Notes: generated by a model not told the origin, from the letters alone. Counted from the first letter of the stretch, positions 10,569 through 20,771 are shown. The stretch is 64,000 nucleotides of DNA from Pseudomonas sp. GM48 (GCF_000282335.1 NZ_AKJM01000040.1:107624-171623), one strand, 5' to 3'. Made by a program: numbers and translations.

Positions 10569-11555
10569 ATGACTACCCCAGACACACTTGTGCAAAGGCA
10601 AATCAGTCTTACACATGCTTTCGTGGTCAATAATGCGGCGCTGCATTCGCAGTCCTGGAAAAACATGCAGAACCCGAAGCCGAGCCAGGTTAAAGACAAT
10701 ATTCTTACGCGTCTCAAGGACTCGAAGGTAGGCGGCGGCTATGACGTAGCCTGGGGCCCCGCGCTGGTAATGGATGGCGAGTATGCGGCGCACATCACCG
10801 TGGTGCTGACCGGCGGAGGAAGCGGGAACGACATCGTCGTGGTGACGAGTGGGACACTCACGGATTCTTTGAAGGATCAGGTGGACGATCTCGATATTTT
10901 TCCAATGGTGCCGTTGCAGAGCGTAATCCCGGGCTGCCAGGGATCGGCGAGTATTGCCCAGGGAACGTCGGATGGTGTGAACGCGATACTGACCACAGCC
11001 TCTACTATCGATTCTCAGGGCACACTGTGCGATTTTCTTGGGACTAAGCAAATTGGAGCAAACATCCGTTTGGTTGGTCATAGCCTCGGCGGTGCGCTCA
11101 TGTCAGTGCTCGCGCTTTATCTGAAAGACAAATTTCCGGGCTTTAACTTCTTCTGTGAAACCTTTGCTGCGCCCACGGCGGGAGATGGTTTTTTCGCCAG
11201 CTATTTCAATAAGCAAATGGCCGGTAATGCGCTGCGCATCTACAACACCCTGGATGTTGTTCCGATGGCGTGGTGCGCAACTTCTCTCGATTACTCCCTG
11301 ACCCTTTATGATGATCCCATTGAAGAAAAAACGAGGAACACGGTTTGTTCCGGCATAGACAAGGTTGTGAATAACAACCTGAACTATACGCAATGGGGAA
11401 TGGGCAGCGCGAACATGGAGCTGCGGCTCTGTGGGAAACCTCAATCCGACTGCACAGGCTACAAGTCTCAATCCGGCTATCAGCACGTCTATGAGTACAT
11501 GACACTGTTGGGCCTGCAGCCCGCCGATATACCGATGCCGCCGTTCGGCAGCTAG
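10569..11555 (+). CDS. Lipase class 3 family protein
   Basis: 328 residues, ATG 10569 with AAGGAG five bases upstream. Contains the lipase_3 elbow VGHSLGGAL with nucleophile Ser172, followed by FFCETFAAPTAGD and the acid region YNTLDVVPMAWC. This is the layout of triacylglycerol lipase class 3/Mbeg1-like alpha/beta hydrolases. There is no signal peptide, so it is either cytosolic or secreted by a non-Sec route. It is convergent with nfeD and not clearly linked to other genes. About 290 bases before it hold nothing recognisable. Confidence 0.8.
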   Translation: MTTPDTLVQRQISLTHAFVVNNAALHSQSWKNMQNPKPSQVKDNILTRLKDSKVGGGYDVAWGPALVMDGEYAAHITVVLTGGGSGNDIVVVTSGTLTDSLKDQVDDLDIFPMVPLQSVIPGCQGSASIAQGTSDGVNAILTTASTIDSQGTLCDFLGTKQIGANIRLVGHSLGGALMSVLALYLKDKFPGFNFFCETFAAPTAGDGFFASYFNKQMAGNALRIYNTLDVVPMAWCATSLDYSLTLYDDPIEEKTRNTVCSGIDKVVNNNLNYTQWGMGSANMELRLCGKPQSDCTGYKSQSGYQHVYEYMTLLGLQPADIPMPPFGS

Positions 11556-11696
11556 TGGGGCAGTCTCGCCGTCCAGATGTTTGAGTTGCAGTTGCCGAGG
11601 TTTCCTTGGGGAAGTCGACGCAACTGCAATTCGCTTATCCGCAAGCAGATTGCGCTGTCGTAGCAGTTGGCCAAAACCCAATTCGACGAACATGGA

Positions 11697-13073
11697 TCAA
11701 CCTCCTGACGATGACATTTCATCCAGCGCAATGACGTCCAGCATCACGCCCGTGCGCCTCACCACCCGGACCTGTTGGCCCAGGTGCAGGGGCGAGCAGC
11801 TCTGAACTTGCCATTTTTCGCCCTGCAGTTGCACCCAGCCGCTCATCGGCAGACCCGGCAGCAGCCCCGTCACCGTGGCCAGGCTGCCGACCAAGCCCGC
11901 ATCGCCGCTGACCAAGGCACGGCGTCTGGCCTTGAGCGCCATGCCGACCAGAGTCATCAGCAACAGGGCGCTGATTAGTGCCATGCCGATGATCAGCGTC
12001 AACGGAATGCCAAAGCCCGGTACATCGGTGTCCATCAAAATCACTGCGCCAACTACAAAAGCAACCACCCCACCGAAGCCGATTACACCGAAACTCGGTA
12101 GAAACGCCTCGGCGATCATGAAGGCGATCCCTAGCAGAATCAGTCCGACCCCGGCGTAATTCACGGGCAACAGTTGCAGGGCATACAGCCCCAGCAACAG
12201 GCAGATGCCACCTAGCACCCCACCAATGCTCGACCCAGGGTTCATGAACTCGAATATCAAGCCATAGACCCCGAGCATAATTAGCAGCAACGCCACGCTG
12301 GGGTTGGTGATCACCGCCAGCAGTTGTGTGCGCCAATCAGGCGCATGGTCGATGAGCGCAACCCCGGCGGTGCTCAGCCTGAACGTTTGACCGGAGACAT
12401 TCAGGCTCTTGCCGTCCAATTGCTTGAGCAGGTCTGCCACGTCATTGGCCACATAATCGACCACCTTGAGTTTGAGCGCTTCGTGGGCCGACAGGCTGAG
12501 CGATTCACGTACCGCTTGTTCGGCCCAGTCGGCATTGCGTCCGCGTAGTTGCGCAAGGCCACGGATGTAAGCCGCCGCATCGTTGATCTGTTTTCGAGTC
12601 AAGGTGTCCTGCAACTCACGCGCAGAACTCTTGTCGGTGGTGGGTGGACTCGGCGGTTCGGGCGCGGTCCCGGGCAGGCCGCCGATCTGCACCGGTGTAG
12701 CAGCGCCCAGGTTGGTGCCCGGGGTCATCGCGGCAATGTGGCTGGCATACAAAATATAGGTGCCGGCGCTGGCCGCACGTGCGCCACTAGGGGCGACGAA
12801 ACTTGCCACTGGCAAGGGACTGGCCAGAATCGCCTTAATAATTAAACGCATTGAGGTGTCCAGCCCGCCGGGGGTGTCGAGGCTGATGACCACCAACTGC
12901 GCGCCCTCGGTCACCGCACGCGCCAGGCCGCGCTCCACGTAGTCGGCACTGGCCGGACCAATAGCATCGTTGACGGTCAGTACCACGACACTGCCTGCAG
13001 CCGTCGTTGAACCCGTCGGTAACCCGATCAGTATTACTAGTAGGAGCAGGCGGCACCACCAGTGACTGTTCAC
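11697..13073 (-). CDS. nfeD: NfeD-family membrane-bound serine protease
   Basis: 458-residue long-form NfeD (1b type). A signal peptide (residues 1-26) is followed by a ClpP/crotonase-fold protease with LDTPGG at 65-70 and the nucleophile region RAASAGTY (Ser102). Four to five hydrophobic segments come next (IFEFMNPG, ICLLLGLYAL, VGLILLGIAFMIAEAF, VVAFVVGAVIL), then a C-terminal OB-like NfeD domain (GLVGSLATVTGLLPG...GWVQLQGEKWQV). Such proteases cleave stomatin-like partners and act in membrane quality control. The expected slipin gene does not follow; the next gene is a convergent lipase. Confidence 0.92.
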   Translation of the reverse strand: MNSHWWCRLLLLVILIGLPTGSTTAAGSVVVLTVNDAIGPASADYVERGLARAVTEGAQLVVISLDTPGGLDTSMRLIIKAILASPLPVASFVAPSGARAASAGTYILYASHIAAMTPGTNLGAATPVQIGGLPGTAPEPPSPPTTDKSSARELQDTLTRKQINDAAAYIRGLAQLRGRNADWAEQAVRESLSLSAHEALKLKVVDYVANDVADLLKQLDGKSLNVSGQTFRLSTAGVALIDHAPDWRTQLLAVITNPSVALLLIMLGVYGLIFEFMNPGSSIGGVLGGICLLLGLYALQLLPVNYAGVGLILLGIAFMIAEAFLPSFGVIGFGGVVAFVVGAVILMDTDVPGFGIPLTLIIGMALISALLLMTLVGMALKARRRALVSGDAGLVGSLATVTGLLPGLPMSGWVQLQGEKWQVQSCSPLHLGQQVRVVRRTGVMLDVIALDEMSSSGG

Positions 13074-13285
13074 GGAACCTCCCGGTTGCGGGTATGACAG
13101 CCTGCAACCCTCACTTAAAGCGTAGTTGAGTCAGTCATGGGCGATGCAGGCGCGGCGATTAGTCCGTTGCCTATACAGATAGGGGCGACTCTGAACATGT
13201 CGAACGACATAGAGGGACGGCCTTGGACTGAATTTCAATGTAACCTTATGTTTATAAAAGATTTTTTTAGCTTGATGGGGCTCTG

Positions 13286-14200
13286 TTACAAACTATCTGG
13301 GTCACCGAAAAACATCTGAATCCGCGAGCGCAACCAGCGCTCACCCGGATCATTATCCTGCGACCCTCGCCACGCCATGTGCAGTTCAAAGCTGCGCACC
13401 GGCAACGGCGGGTCTTCAGCCCGCACACCTCCCGCAGCAGTCAGTGCATCGGCGGTGTAGTCCGGCACGGTTGCGACGATGTCAGTGCCGGCCAGCAAGG
13501 TACTCAAGCCATTGAACTGCGGCACCGCGAGTACCACATGACGTTTGCGCCCGAGCTTTTCCAGTTCTTCATCTATGAAGCCGCTGAGGTCGCCAGCGAA
13601 CGACACCAGTGCATGGGGGCGGGCGCAGTAATCATCCAGGCTCAACGGCCCCGGCACGGTGTCGGCGCGCAACAGTTTCGGCTGGCTGCGGCGCAATACT
13701 TTGCGCTTGGCATTCGCTGGCAGGTCTGTGGTGTAGCTGACGCCGATGGATATCTCGCCGGATGCCAGCAACCCCGGCATCAGGATGTAGTTCACCCGGC
13801 GTATCACCAGCACAATCCCCGGTGATTCGGCGCGCAGGCGCTTGAGCAGCATCGGCAGCAAGGCGAACTCGACGTCGTCCGACAGCCCGATACGAAACAC
13901 CGCGGTGCTGGTAGCGGGGTCGAAATCGGCCGCGCGGCTGACCGCAGTGGAAATCGAATCCAGTGCCGGAGAGAGCAGGGCGAAAATCTCGATCGCCCGG
14001 GCGGACGGCTCCATGCTGCGGCCGGTGCGCACAAACAAAGGGTCATCGAACAACCCGCGCAGGCGCGAGAGCGCCGCACTGATGGCTGGCTGGCCGAGGA
14101 ACAGTTTTTCCGCAGCACGGGTCACGCTGCGTTCGTGCATCAATGTTTCGAAAACGATCAACAGGTTCAGGTCGACACGACGCAGGTCATTACGATTCAT
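13286..14200 (-). CDS. LysR-family transcriptional regulator
   Basis: 304 residues from ATG 14200, chosen because AGGA lies six bases upstream; a longer in-frame start adds MLTLPGLQ without a ribosome site. The winged helix (DLRRVDLNLLIVFETLMHERSVTRAAEKLFLGQPAISAALSRLR) resembles the NodD-like branch, followed by a periplasmic-binding-like effector domain. Divergent from a quinone-oxidoreductase-like gene 270 bases away, which is the likely target. Effector unknown. Confidence 0.9.
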   Translation of the reverse strand: MNRNDLRRVDLNLLIVFETLMHERSVTRAAEKLFLGQPAISAALSRLRGLFDDPLFVRTGRSMEPSARAIEIFALLSPALDSISTAVSRAADFDPATSTAVFRIGLSDDVEFALLPMLLKRLRAESPGIVLVIRRVNYILMPGLLASGEISIGVSYTTDLPANAKRKVLRRSQPKLLRADTVPGPLSLDDYCARPHALVSFAGDLSGFIDEELEKLGRKRHVVLAVPQFNGLSTLLAGTDIVATVPDYTADALTAAGGVRAEDPPLPVRSFELHMAWRGSQDNDPGERWLRSRIQMFFGDPDSL

Positions 14201-14469
14201 CTGGAGTCCTGGCAGAGTCAGCAAACTTGACGTGGGCGGCCATATGAGAACAATGGCCAGCAGGAATATTACGGGGAAAGGCTGGTACTCTGCACCGAGT
14301 AATTCAGTTTTCCTACAAAAGCGGCTTCAGTTTCTTACGACATTTGACGATGTTGCCGCCGCTGCGGAATCAATGACAGGCATGTCGACTATTAATAGCC
14401 ACTGATAGTGTTGGGTTGAAAGCCCAGCTAGAGTTCATGGCATTAGAGGTTTATTTGGCGAGGTTTGCG

Positions 14470-15492
14470 ATGTCCCGCACGATCCGTTTTCACAAGTTTG
14501 GTCCAGCCGAGGTGCTCAAATGCGAAGAGCATGCGGCCGCTCTGCCTGCACCGGGTGAAGTGCAGGTGCGCGTCGAAGCCATTGGCATCAGCTGGTACGA
14601 CACTCTCTGGCGCCAGAACCTGGCATCGTCCCGTGCCCAACTGCCTTCCGGCCTTGGCCAGGAAATGGCCGGTATCGTCACGGCTGTCGGTGAGGGTGTC
14701 GATGACCTGGCGATAGGTGACAAGGTCGCCAGTTTCCCGGCCCAAAGCCCGAACGACTATCCGGTCTACGGCGAACTGATTGTACTGCCGCGCTCGTCGC
14801 TGACCCGTTACCCGGATGTACTTAGCCCGATCGAAGCCAGCGTGCATTACACGCCGCTGTTGGTCGCCTATTTCGCTTATGCCGACCTGGCACGGGTCAA
14901 GCCCGGGCAATTCGCCCTGGTGACTGACGCGAGTCATTGCGCCGGACCTTCGTTCGTGCAACTGGGCAAGGCCTTGGGCGTTCGAGTGATTGCCGCAACC
15001 AAGTCAGCAGAAGAACGTGAGTATCTGCTGTCACTGGGCGCCGAAAAAGTCATCGTTACCGAGGAAGAAGATCTGCTCATGCGGATCAACAAAATCACAG
15101 ACAACCGCGGCGTGGACGTGGTCTTCGATGGTTTGGGTGGCCCGCAGATGTCGCTGTTAGGTGATGTACTGGCGCCTCGCGGCAGCCTGGTGCTGTACGG
15201 CCTGCAAGGCGGCAACCAGACGCCATTCCCGGCTTGCGCTGCGTTCCAGAAGAACATTCAGTTCTTCGTGCACTGCATCGGCAACTTCACCGGCAAGCCG
15301 GAACTGGGCATCATCCAGGACCAGGTCGCACTGCAGCGTGCTTTACGCGACATCAACCAGTTGACCGCTGACCGCGTGCTGTTGCCGCTCAAGACTCGGG
15401 TCTTCCCGTTTGCCGAGGTTGTCGAGGCACACCGCTACATGGACGAATGCCCGTGTCGTGAACGGGTCGCGCTGCAGGTCGAACCGGCGTAA
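14470..15492 (+). CDS. Medium-chain dehydrogenase/quinone oxidoreductase-like protein
   Basis: 340 residues from ATG 14470, with GAGG six bases upstream; an earlier in-frame start at 14416 lacks a ribosome site. MDR fold: N-terminal GroES-like domain (APGEVQVRVEAIGISWYDTLWR, GLGQEMAGIVTAVGEGVDDLAIGDKV) and a Rossmann domain. The usual AAxGGVG turn is replaced by TDASHCAGPSF, although GAEKVIVT and GVDVVFDGLGG are conserved. No structural zinc cysteines are seen, consistent with zinc-independent quinone reductase relatives. Divergent from the LysR gene and followed by a terminator. Confidence 0.85.
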   Translation: MSRTIRFHKFGPAEVLKCEEHAAALPAPGEVQVRVEAIGISWYDTLWRQNLASSRAQLPSGLGQEMAGIVTAVGEGVDDLAIGDKVASFPAQSPNDYPVYGELIVLPRSSLTRYPDVLSPIEASVHYTPLLVAYFAYADLARVKPGQFALVTDASHCAGPSFVQLGKALGVRVIAATKSAEEREYLLSLGAEKVIVTEEEDLLMRINKITDNRGVDVVFDGLGGPQMSLLGDVLAPRGSLVLYGLQGGNQTPFPACAAFQKNIQFFVHCIGNFTGKPELGIIQDQVALQRALRDINQLTADRVLLPLKTRVFPFAEVVEAHRYMDECPCRERVALQVEPA

Positions 15493-15538
15493 CACTTACC
15501 CAAGAGCGCTCCCAAAAGTCCATCCAAGAGCCCACCCA

Positions 15539-15568
15539 AGAGTCCGTGCCCACACGGACTCTTTCGTT
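15539..15568 (+). terminator. Rho-independent terminator after the oxidoreductase gene
   Basis: AGAGTCCGTG (15539-15548) and CACGGACTCT (15553-15562) form a perfect 10-base-pair stem with a four-base loop, followed by a T-rich run (TTTCGTTT). Confidence 0.75.
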
Positions 15569-16068
15569 TCAGCCCTCGAAACCCGTCGACCCTCAGGCCA
15601 GTCCAGCAACTGAACTGGTTTTTGCTCGTAATCTGTAGCTTCTAATCAGCCACTAAGCCCTGATAATTGAATGATTACTTTCATCTCAAGGAATGAGTCA
15701 TGGCTGGGTGTCAGGCTGGAACTTTTCAATGTGCGCCGTCGGTGCACCTCTCAAATTTAGTTCGTTGTTGTGTAGTTGCCAAAGACTCAGCGACAACTTT
15801 CTTCTTTATTTCTTGTATTAAGAGTCTGTGGGACTTTGTCGGACGTTTCCTAGGACTCCGGTTTAAATCGAGCAAACCCTTGCCCGCCGGGTGGTACAGC
15901 CTCGCCGTCGTGGTTAAACCGAGGGGGGGCAGCGCTCACTTCAAATGATTGTCTGAAAATTCTAGTGTTAGCATTTGGCAATAAAGTCCATGACTCCGTT
16001 CGTACAGACAGTCCAACGGGATTTGCTGTCTGCGCGATATTGAACTTACGAGTATCAGGTAAATAAAG
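15569..16068. other. Non-coding gap
   Basis: AT-richer than its flanks. An open frame at 15700-15948 has no family resemblance, no ribosome site and atypical composition, and I do not call it. Nothing else recognisable. The promoter for the 496-residue protein gene is presumed to lie near its 3' end. Confidence 0.3.
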
Positions 16069-17559
16069 ATGACCAGCATCCATGACCAAGCGATGAACCA
16101 TGTCTATCAACAAGTGCTGCAGCGATTGCTGGGTTATTTCTCGCGTGCCGAACGCACCGCATTGCAATTGTTGATCCAGCGTCTGGCGGTAGCGGCGGGG
16201 GGTATGGAGCATATTGGCGATTACAAGGTGTTGGCGATTCAGTCCGGTGCCCGTGACAACTGCTACACCCTGGCACTGTTGCGTGCCGCGCAGTTGACCA
16301 TCGCCACCCGGGCGCCGGCGACATTCCAGTTGCGCATAGCCTCGTTGCGGCTGAACGGGGCAAGCTGCGCGACCGTGGAAAACATGCACCGGACCAACAG
16401 CGCACTGTTTGTCTATGACGATCCCCGGGTCGAGGTGTTGATGGTCGATGATCGGCAAGTCTTGCCGTTCAATCACCTGACGCCGATCTCCGACGCCGGC
16501 CGCGAGTCCAGCCGCCTGAACCTGTTGCTGATCGGCCATCGCCGGGAGTGGCGCGGCGGGTTTGACCTGTGGGATGACGGTTATCTGGCCACGGGGGAGT
16601 TCTACGGACAAATTGCCCGCTGGGACGGTGGTGTCGACGCTTTGCTCATCAGCGACACGCCGCGCCAGCAGAAACAATTCATCGACGGTTTGAAACGTGC
16701 CGCGACCAAGGCCGGGCTCAAACCTTCGCATGCGGGCGAAGCCGGTTTTGCAGGGTTGTTTGCGTTGCTCGATGAACTGGGCAGCGATTGTTATCAAGCG
16801 TTCTACACGGATTACGGCCAGGCCCGATGGCGTCCGCAAGAACGCTTTGAGGCCTGTCGCCGCGCGACCTGCATCGACATTCACGACCTGCTGGTCAGCA
16901 ACCTGGAAGAGCGCTGGCCATTGCTGACTGAGTTTCTCGGGTTCCAGCCTGACGAACTGTCCGCGCAGATCAGTGACAACGAATTTGTCAGCCCATCGGT
17001 CTCGGCGCACGTCAGGGGGTTGCAAGCGTGCTTCGTGCAGGGCCGCAGCTACGAGGCCGGCGTTGCGCAATACCTGCAACGCGCCTTGGTGATGATGCGC
17101 CGCAAATGCTTGCCAGAGCGCTTGTGCGAGCAGGCCGTCGAGGTATTTGGCAACCCGGCGACACTGGCCGAACAGCGCGCCCGCGCGGCGGCCGAAGCGC
17201 AAAAGAACCTGGGCCTGAGCGAGGCACAACTGGTGTGCCTGCTTTTTTCGCCATTTATCGAACAGGGCGCGGGGCTTGAGCGTTTTCTGCGTCAGTGCCA
17301 TCCGGGCATGCTGGTGGCCATGCCCGAACTGCACCGGGCCATGCAGGGGCATCCGGTCGCCGAACAGATCATGCAATGGATGATGGATGTCAGCGGATTG
17401 CCCGCGAGTCTGGTTGGCCAGCTCTATCGCATGGAGTGGGTGCCCGGAAGCGATAGCGGGGCGCCTGAAGCAGAGATCCAAAGGGCTGCGTTGCAAAACG
17501 GTGTGGACGACCCTGACACTGGCATCACGTGGGTGGATGAATGGTCGGCGGGTCACTGA
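16069..17559 (+). CDS. Conserved-looking protein of unknown function
   Basis: 496 residues, no signal peptide or membrane segment, so probably cytosolic. Pseudomonas-like codon use throughout argues that it is real. Visible features are an N-terminal helical segment (QVLQRLLGYFSRAERTALQLLIQRL), a central region rich in Trp and Asp (REWRGGFDLWDDGYLATGEFYG), ACRRATCIDIHDLL, and a helical, Ala/Arg-rich C-terminal third. I do not recognise a family or catalytic motif. It lies 40 bases upstream of a MocR-type regulator on the same strand, so the two are probably co-transcribed and related in function. Confidence 0.75.
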   Translation: MTSIHDQAMNHVYQQVLQRLLGYFSRAERTALQLLIQRLAVAAGGMEHIGDYKVLAIQSGARDNCYTLALLRAAQLTIATRAPATFQLRIASLRLNGASCATVENMHRTNSALFVYDDPRVEVLMVDDRQVLPFNHLTPISDAGRESSRLNLLLIGHRREWRGGFDLWDDGYLATGEFYGQIARWDGGVDALLISDTPRQQKQFIDGLKRAATKAGLKPSHAGEAGFAGLFALLDELGSDCYQAFYTDYGQARWRPQERFEACRRATCIDIHDLLVSNLEERWPLLTEFLGFQPDELSAQISDNEFVSPSVSAHVRGLQACFVQGRSYEAGVAQYLQRALVMMRRKCLPERLCEQAVEVFGNPATLAEQRARAAAEAQKNLGLSEAQLVCLLFSPFIEQGAGLERFLRQCHPGMLVAMPELHRAMQGHPVAEQIMQWMMDVSGLPASLVGQLYRMEWVPGSDSGAPEAEIQRAALQNGVDDPDTGITWVDEWSAGH

Positions 17560-17599
17560 ACGTGGGTGGATTTGCAGGCAGTGCAGTCGGCCTTCACCC

Positions 17600-19000
17600 A
17601 TGAAAGGTCCACGAGCAACGGATTTCGCGTATCAGGCGGTTTACCGATACCTGGCCAGCCTGATCAACGAGTCTGCAGGTGACTCGCGCATCCGCCTGCC
17701 GTCGTTGCGGCATCTGGCGGAGCGACTCAATGTGTCGATCTCAACCATCCAGTACGCCTATTCGCTGCTGGAGAAGGAAGGGCGCGTCTATTCGGTGGCC
17801 AAGTCCGGTTACTACGCATTGCCCGTGTCTTCAATCAGCCTGCAGGACAGCGGCAGTGATCTGCTGGAAGCCGTCTACGTCAATGCCAGGCGTCCGGGGA
17901 TGCTGGTCTTGAGCGCCGATGAACCGGCCTTGTTACAGCCGCTCGACAGTCCTTTGTTGCTGCTGGAGCGGGAGTTGCTGCGCCAGTATCCCCGCCAGCC
18001 GCAGGCGCCTTCGCAACCTTGCGGCGAACTCGAACTGCGCGCCGCCCTGGCAGCACGCTATACCACTTCTCCGCTGCGTTACTGGCATGCCGATGATGTC
18101 TACATCGGCGCCGACCTTCGTGGTGTACTGGAAATCCTGATTGCCGTGCTGGGCTTGAAAGACGCCACCGTGGTGGTTGAATCGCCGTGCGACTGGACGA
18201 TCCTGCGTTTGTTACAAACCGCCTGCGTACGGGTGATTGAATTACCGGTGCAAGCCGATGGCTGCCTGGATCCGGAACGGCTCAAAGTGCTGCTGGATAC
18301 CGAACCGGTGCGGCTGGTGATGCTTTCATCAGCCCTGAACATGCCCCGTGGCAGCCTGGCGCCCGATGAAAACCGGCAAGCCATTGCCCGGCTTTTGGCT
18401 ACGCACGAGAGTTGGGTGCTGGAAAACGACTGTTATGGCGAACTCGTATTCGACTTGGGCAGCGTGCGGTTTCGAGACTTGCTGGCCCCGGAACGGCTGA
18501 TGGTGTTTTCCACGTTCGAGAAAGCCATCGGTGCGGAAGCGCCCTATGGTTATCTGCTTTCAAGGCACTTGAGCGCTGAGCTGCAACGGCACTTTCTGCT
18601 GCGCTCATTCCGTCTCTCGCCGATTCGCCAGAAAGCCATCGCCCGGTTGTACAGCAGCGGTCGCATCGATCAGCACCTGCTGGTGCTGCGTCGGTTACTC
18701 AAGGAACGCAAGAGTCAAATGATCCTGTTGTTGCAGGAGCGATTGGGCGATGCCTTGCATTTTGTCGAGCCTGAAGGCGGCGCAACGATCTGGGTGCGCT
18801 CCTTGCGTCGGGTCAATGTACGTCGTGTATTCCAGCGCCTGCTGGCGCATCAAGTGGTTATCGCACCGGGAGAACTGTTCAGCCTCCACGGCCTGCACGG
18901 GCAGCATTTGCGCCTGAGTCATACGTTTGGCGGTGATCACAATCTGGCTGCCGCACTGGGCCTGTTAGGGGATGCGCTGCGCCTTGAATCAATCGAGTGA
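17600..19000 (+). CDS. MocR-type (GntR/aminotransferase) transcriptional regulator
   Basis: 466 residues from ATG 17600. The N-terminal GntR winged helix reads YQAVYRYLASLINES...RLPSLRHLAERLNVSISTIQYAYSLLEKEGRVYSVAKSGYYA. A fold-type I aminotransferase domain follows, with ENDCYGELVF (cofactor Asp/Tyr region) and FSTFEKAIGAEAPYGYL, whose Lys is the likely PLP-binding residue. MocR proteins sense PLP-amine adducts and usually control a neighbouring gene; here the candidate is the unknown 496-residue protein just upstream. The ribosome site is weak, so the start could be slightly earlier. Confidence 0.88.
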   Translation: MKGPRATDFAYQAVYRYLASLINESAGDSRIRLPSLRHLAERLNVSISTIQYAYSLLEKEGRVYSVAKSGYYALPVSSISLQDSGSDLLEAVYVNARRPGMLVLSADEPALLQPLDSPLLLLERELLRQYPRQPQAPSQPCGELELRAALAARYTTSPLRYWHADDVYIGADLRGVLEILIAVLGLKDATVVVESPCDWTILRLLQTACVRVIELPVQADGCLDPERLKVLLDTEPVRLVMLSSALNMPRGSLAPDENRQAIARLLATHESWVLENDCYGELVFDLGSVRFRDLLAPERLMVFSTFEKAIGAEAPYGYLLSRHLSAELQRHFLLRSFRLSPIRQKAIARLYSSGRIDQHLLVLRRLLKERKSQMILLLQERLGDALHFVEPEGGATIWVRSLRRVNVRRVFQRLLAHQVVIAPGELFSLHGLHGQHLRLSHTFGGDHNLAAALGLLGDALRLESIE

Positions 19001-19113
19001 CTCAGGCAAAAAATAACATCCTGCACTCTGTTGGATCGATCCCATCGCCTTGCGGTCAAACTGCCAGTAAACTGCGACCCAATTCCTGAACCACTCTATT
19101 CCAGAGGTTTTGC

Positions 19114-20760
19114 ATGACACTCAGTCCTTTTGCGGGTAAACCGGCACCGGCAGAATTGTTGGTCGACATCCCGCGACTGGTAACGGCCTATTACACCGGC
19201 CAGCCTGATGCCGCCATTTCGACCCAGCGCGTTGCCTTTGGCACGTCCGGGCACCGGGGCAGCTCGTTCGACTTGAGTTTCAACGAATGGCATGTGCTGG
19301 CGATCAGCCAGGCCATCTGCCTGTATCGCGAAGCTCAAGGCATCGATGGCCCGCTGTTTGTCGGCATCGATACCCACGCGCTGTCCACACCGGCCGGCGC
19401 CAGCGCCCTCGAAGTGCTGGCGGCCAATGGCGTGACCGTGATGATCGCCGAAGGTGACGAATACACGCCGACGCCGGCCATTTCCCATGCGATCCTCTGC
19501 TACAACCGCGGGCGCACTTCGGGCCTGGCGGACGGCATCGTCATCACACCGTCCCACAACCCGCCGCAAAGCGGTGGCTACAAGTACAACCCAACCAACG
19601 GTGGTCCGGCCGATACCCACATCACCAAGTGGATCGAAGCCAAGGCCAACGAGCTGCTCGCCAATAAGCTCGCCGGGGTCAAGCGCATTAGCTATGAGCA
19701 GGCACTGAAGGCCAGCACGACCCATCGTCACGATTACCTCAACACCTATGTTGCCGACCTGATCAACGTGATCGACTTCGATGCCATTCGAGAGGCCAAG
19801 TTGCGCCTGGGTGTTGACCCACTGGGTGGAGCAGGGGTGCGCTACTGGTCGGCGATTGCCGAGCATTACCGCCTGGACCTGGATGTGGTGAACAAAGAGG
19901 TCGACTCGACCTTCCGCTTCATGACCGTCGACTGGGACGGCCAGATCCGCATGGACCCATCGTCCAGCCACGCCATGCAAGGCCTGATCGGCCTGAAACA
20001 GCGTTTCGACGTGGCGTTTGCCTGCGATCCCGATCACGATCGTCATGGCATCGTCACGCCGTCCGGCGGTTTGCTGGCGCCGAACAACTACCTCGCCGTT
20101 GCCATCGACTACCTGTTCCAGAATCGTCCGCAATGGCGCGCCGATGCCGCCGTGGGTAAAACCGTGGTCAGCAGCGGCTTGATCGATCGTGTGGCCAAGC
20201 GCCTGGGTCGTCGTCTGTACGAAGTGCCGGTTGGCTTCAAGTGGTTTGCCGATGGTCTGTTCGATGGTTCGCTGGGTTTCGGCGGTGAAGAAAGCGCTGG
20301 TGCGTCGTTCCTGCGCAAGGACGGCGGTGTCTGGTGCACCGACAAGGACGGTTTGATTCCGGCCCTGCTGGCCGCTGAGATGACTGCCCGTACCGGTCGC
20401 GACCCGAGCCAGGCGTATCGTGCCTTGACCGATGAACTGGGTGAGCCGTTCTCGGTACGGGTCGACGCCAAGGCCAACCCGGAACAGAAAGCACTGTTGA
20501 GCAAGCTGTCGCCGCAACAGGTCACTTCTACCGAACTGGCCGGCGAGCCGATCCAGAGCATCCTCAGCCACGCACCGGGCAACGACCAGGCCATTGGCGG
20601 TCTCAAAGTCATGACTGAAAACGGCTGGTTCGCGGCGCGTCCGTCGGGCACGGAAGACATCTACAAGATCTACGCCGAAAGCTTTGTCAGCGACGACCAC
20701 CTCAAGCAACTGGTGGCCGAGGCGCAAACGCTGGTGGATGGCGCCATTTCCGCGAAGTAA
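19114..20760 (+). CDS. pgm: Phosphoglucomutase (alpha-D-glucose phosphate-specific)
   Basis: Interconverts glucose 1-phosphate and glucose 6-phosphate in the cytosol, supplying UDP-glucose for glycans including cellulose. 548 residues, matching E. coli Pgm. FGTSGHRG near 44, the phosphoserine loop TPSHNPP (Ser148), the metal loop DPDHDRHG near 307, GGEESAG near 389 and the phosphate-binding [12 protein letters not shown] near the C-terminus are all intact. AGAGG precedes the ATG by six bases. Monocistronic, ending in a REPIN and a strong terminator. Confidence 0.96.
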   Translation: MTLSPFAGKPAPAELLVDIPRLVTAYYTGQPDAAISTQRVAFGTSGHRGSSFDLSFNEWHVLAISQAICLYREAQGIDGPLFVGIDTHALSTPAGASALEVLAANGVTVMIAEGDEYTPTPAISHAILCYNRGRTSGLADGIVITPSHNPPQSGGYKYNPTNGGPADTHITKWIEAKANELLANKLAGVKRISYEQALKASTTHRHDYLNTYVADLINVIDFDAIREAKLRLGVDPLGGAGVRYWSAIAEHYRLDLDVVNKEVDSTFRFMTVDWDGQIRMDPSSSHAMQGLIGLKQRFDVAFACDPDHDRHGIVTPSGGLLAPNNYLAVAIDYLFQNRPQWRADAAVGKTVVSSGLIDRVAKRLGRRLYEVPVGFKWFADGLFDGSLGFGGEESAGASFLRKDGGVWCTDKDGLIPALLAAEMTARTGRDPSQAYRALTDELGEPFSVRVDAKANPEQKALLSKLSPQQVTSTELAGEPIQSILSHAPGNDQAIGGLKVMTENGWFAARPSGTEDIYKIYAESFVSDDHLKQLVAEAQTLVDGAISAK

Positions 20761-20771
20761 ACACACAACCC

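Noticed and set aside
15700..15948. 82-codon ORF in the gap before the unknown protein
   Set aside because: AT-rich, no ribosome site, Cys/Ser/Phe-rich product without a recognisable domain.
15850..17601. 583-codon open frame antisense to the unknown 496-residue protein
   Set aside because: The plus-strand frame has better start context, composition and operon position; the antisense product lacks any family resemblance.
19096..20766. Very long open frame on the strand opposite pgm
   Set aside because: It mirrors the intact pgm gene and has His/Arg/Gly-rich composition typical of an antisense shadow in high-G+C DNA.
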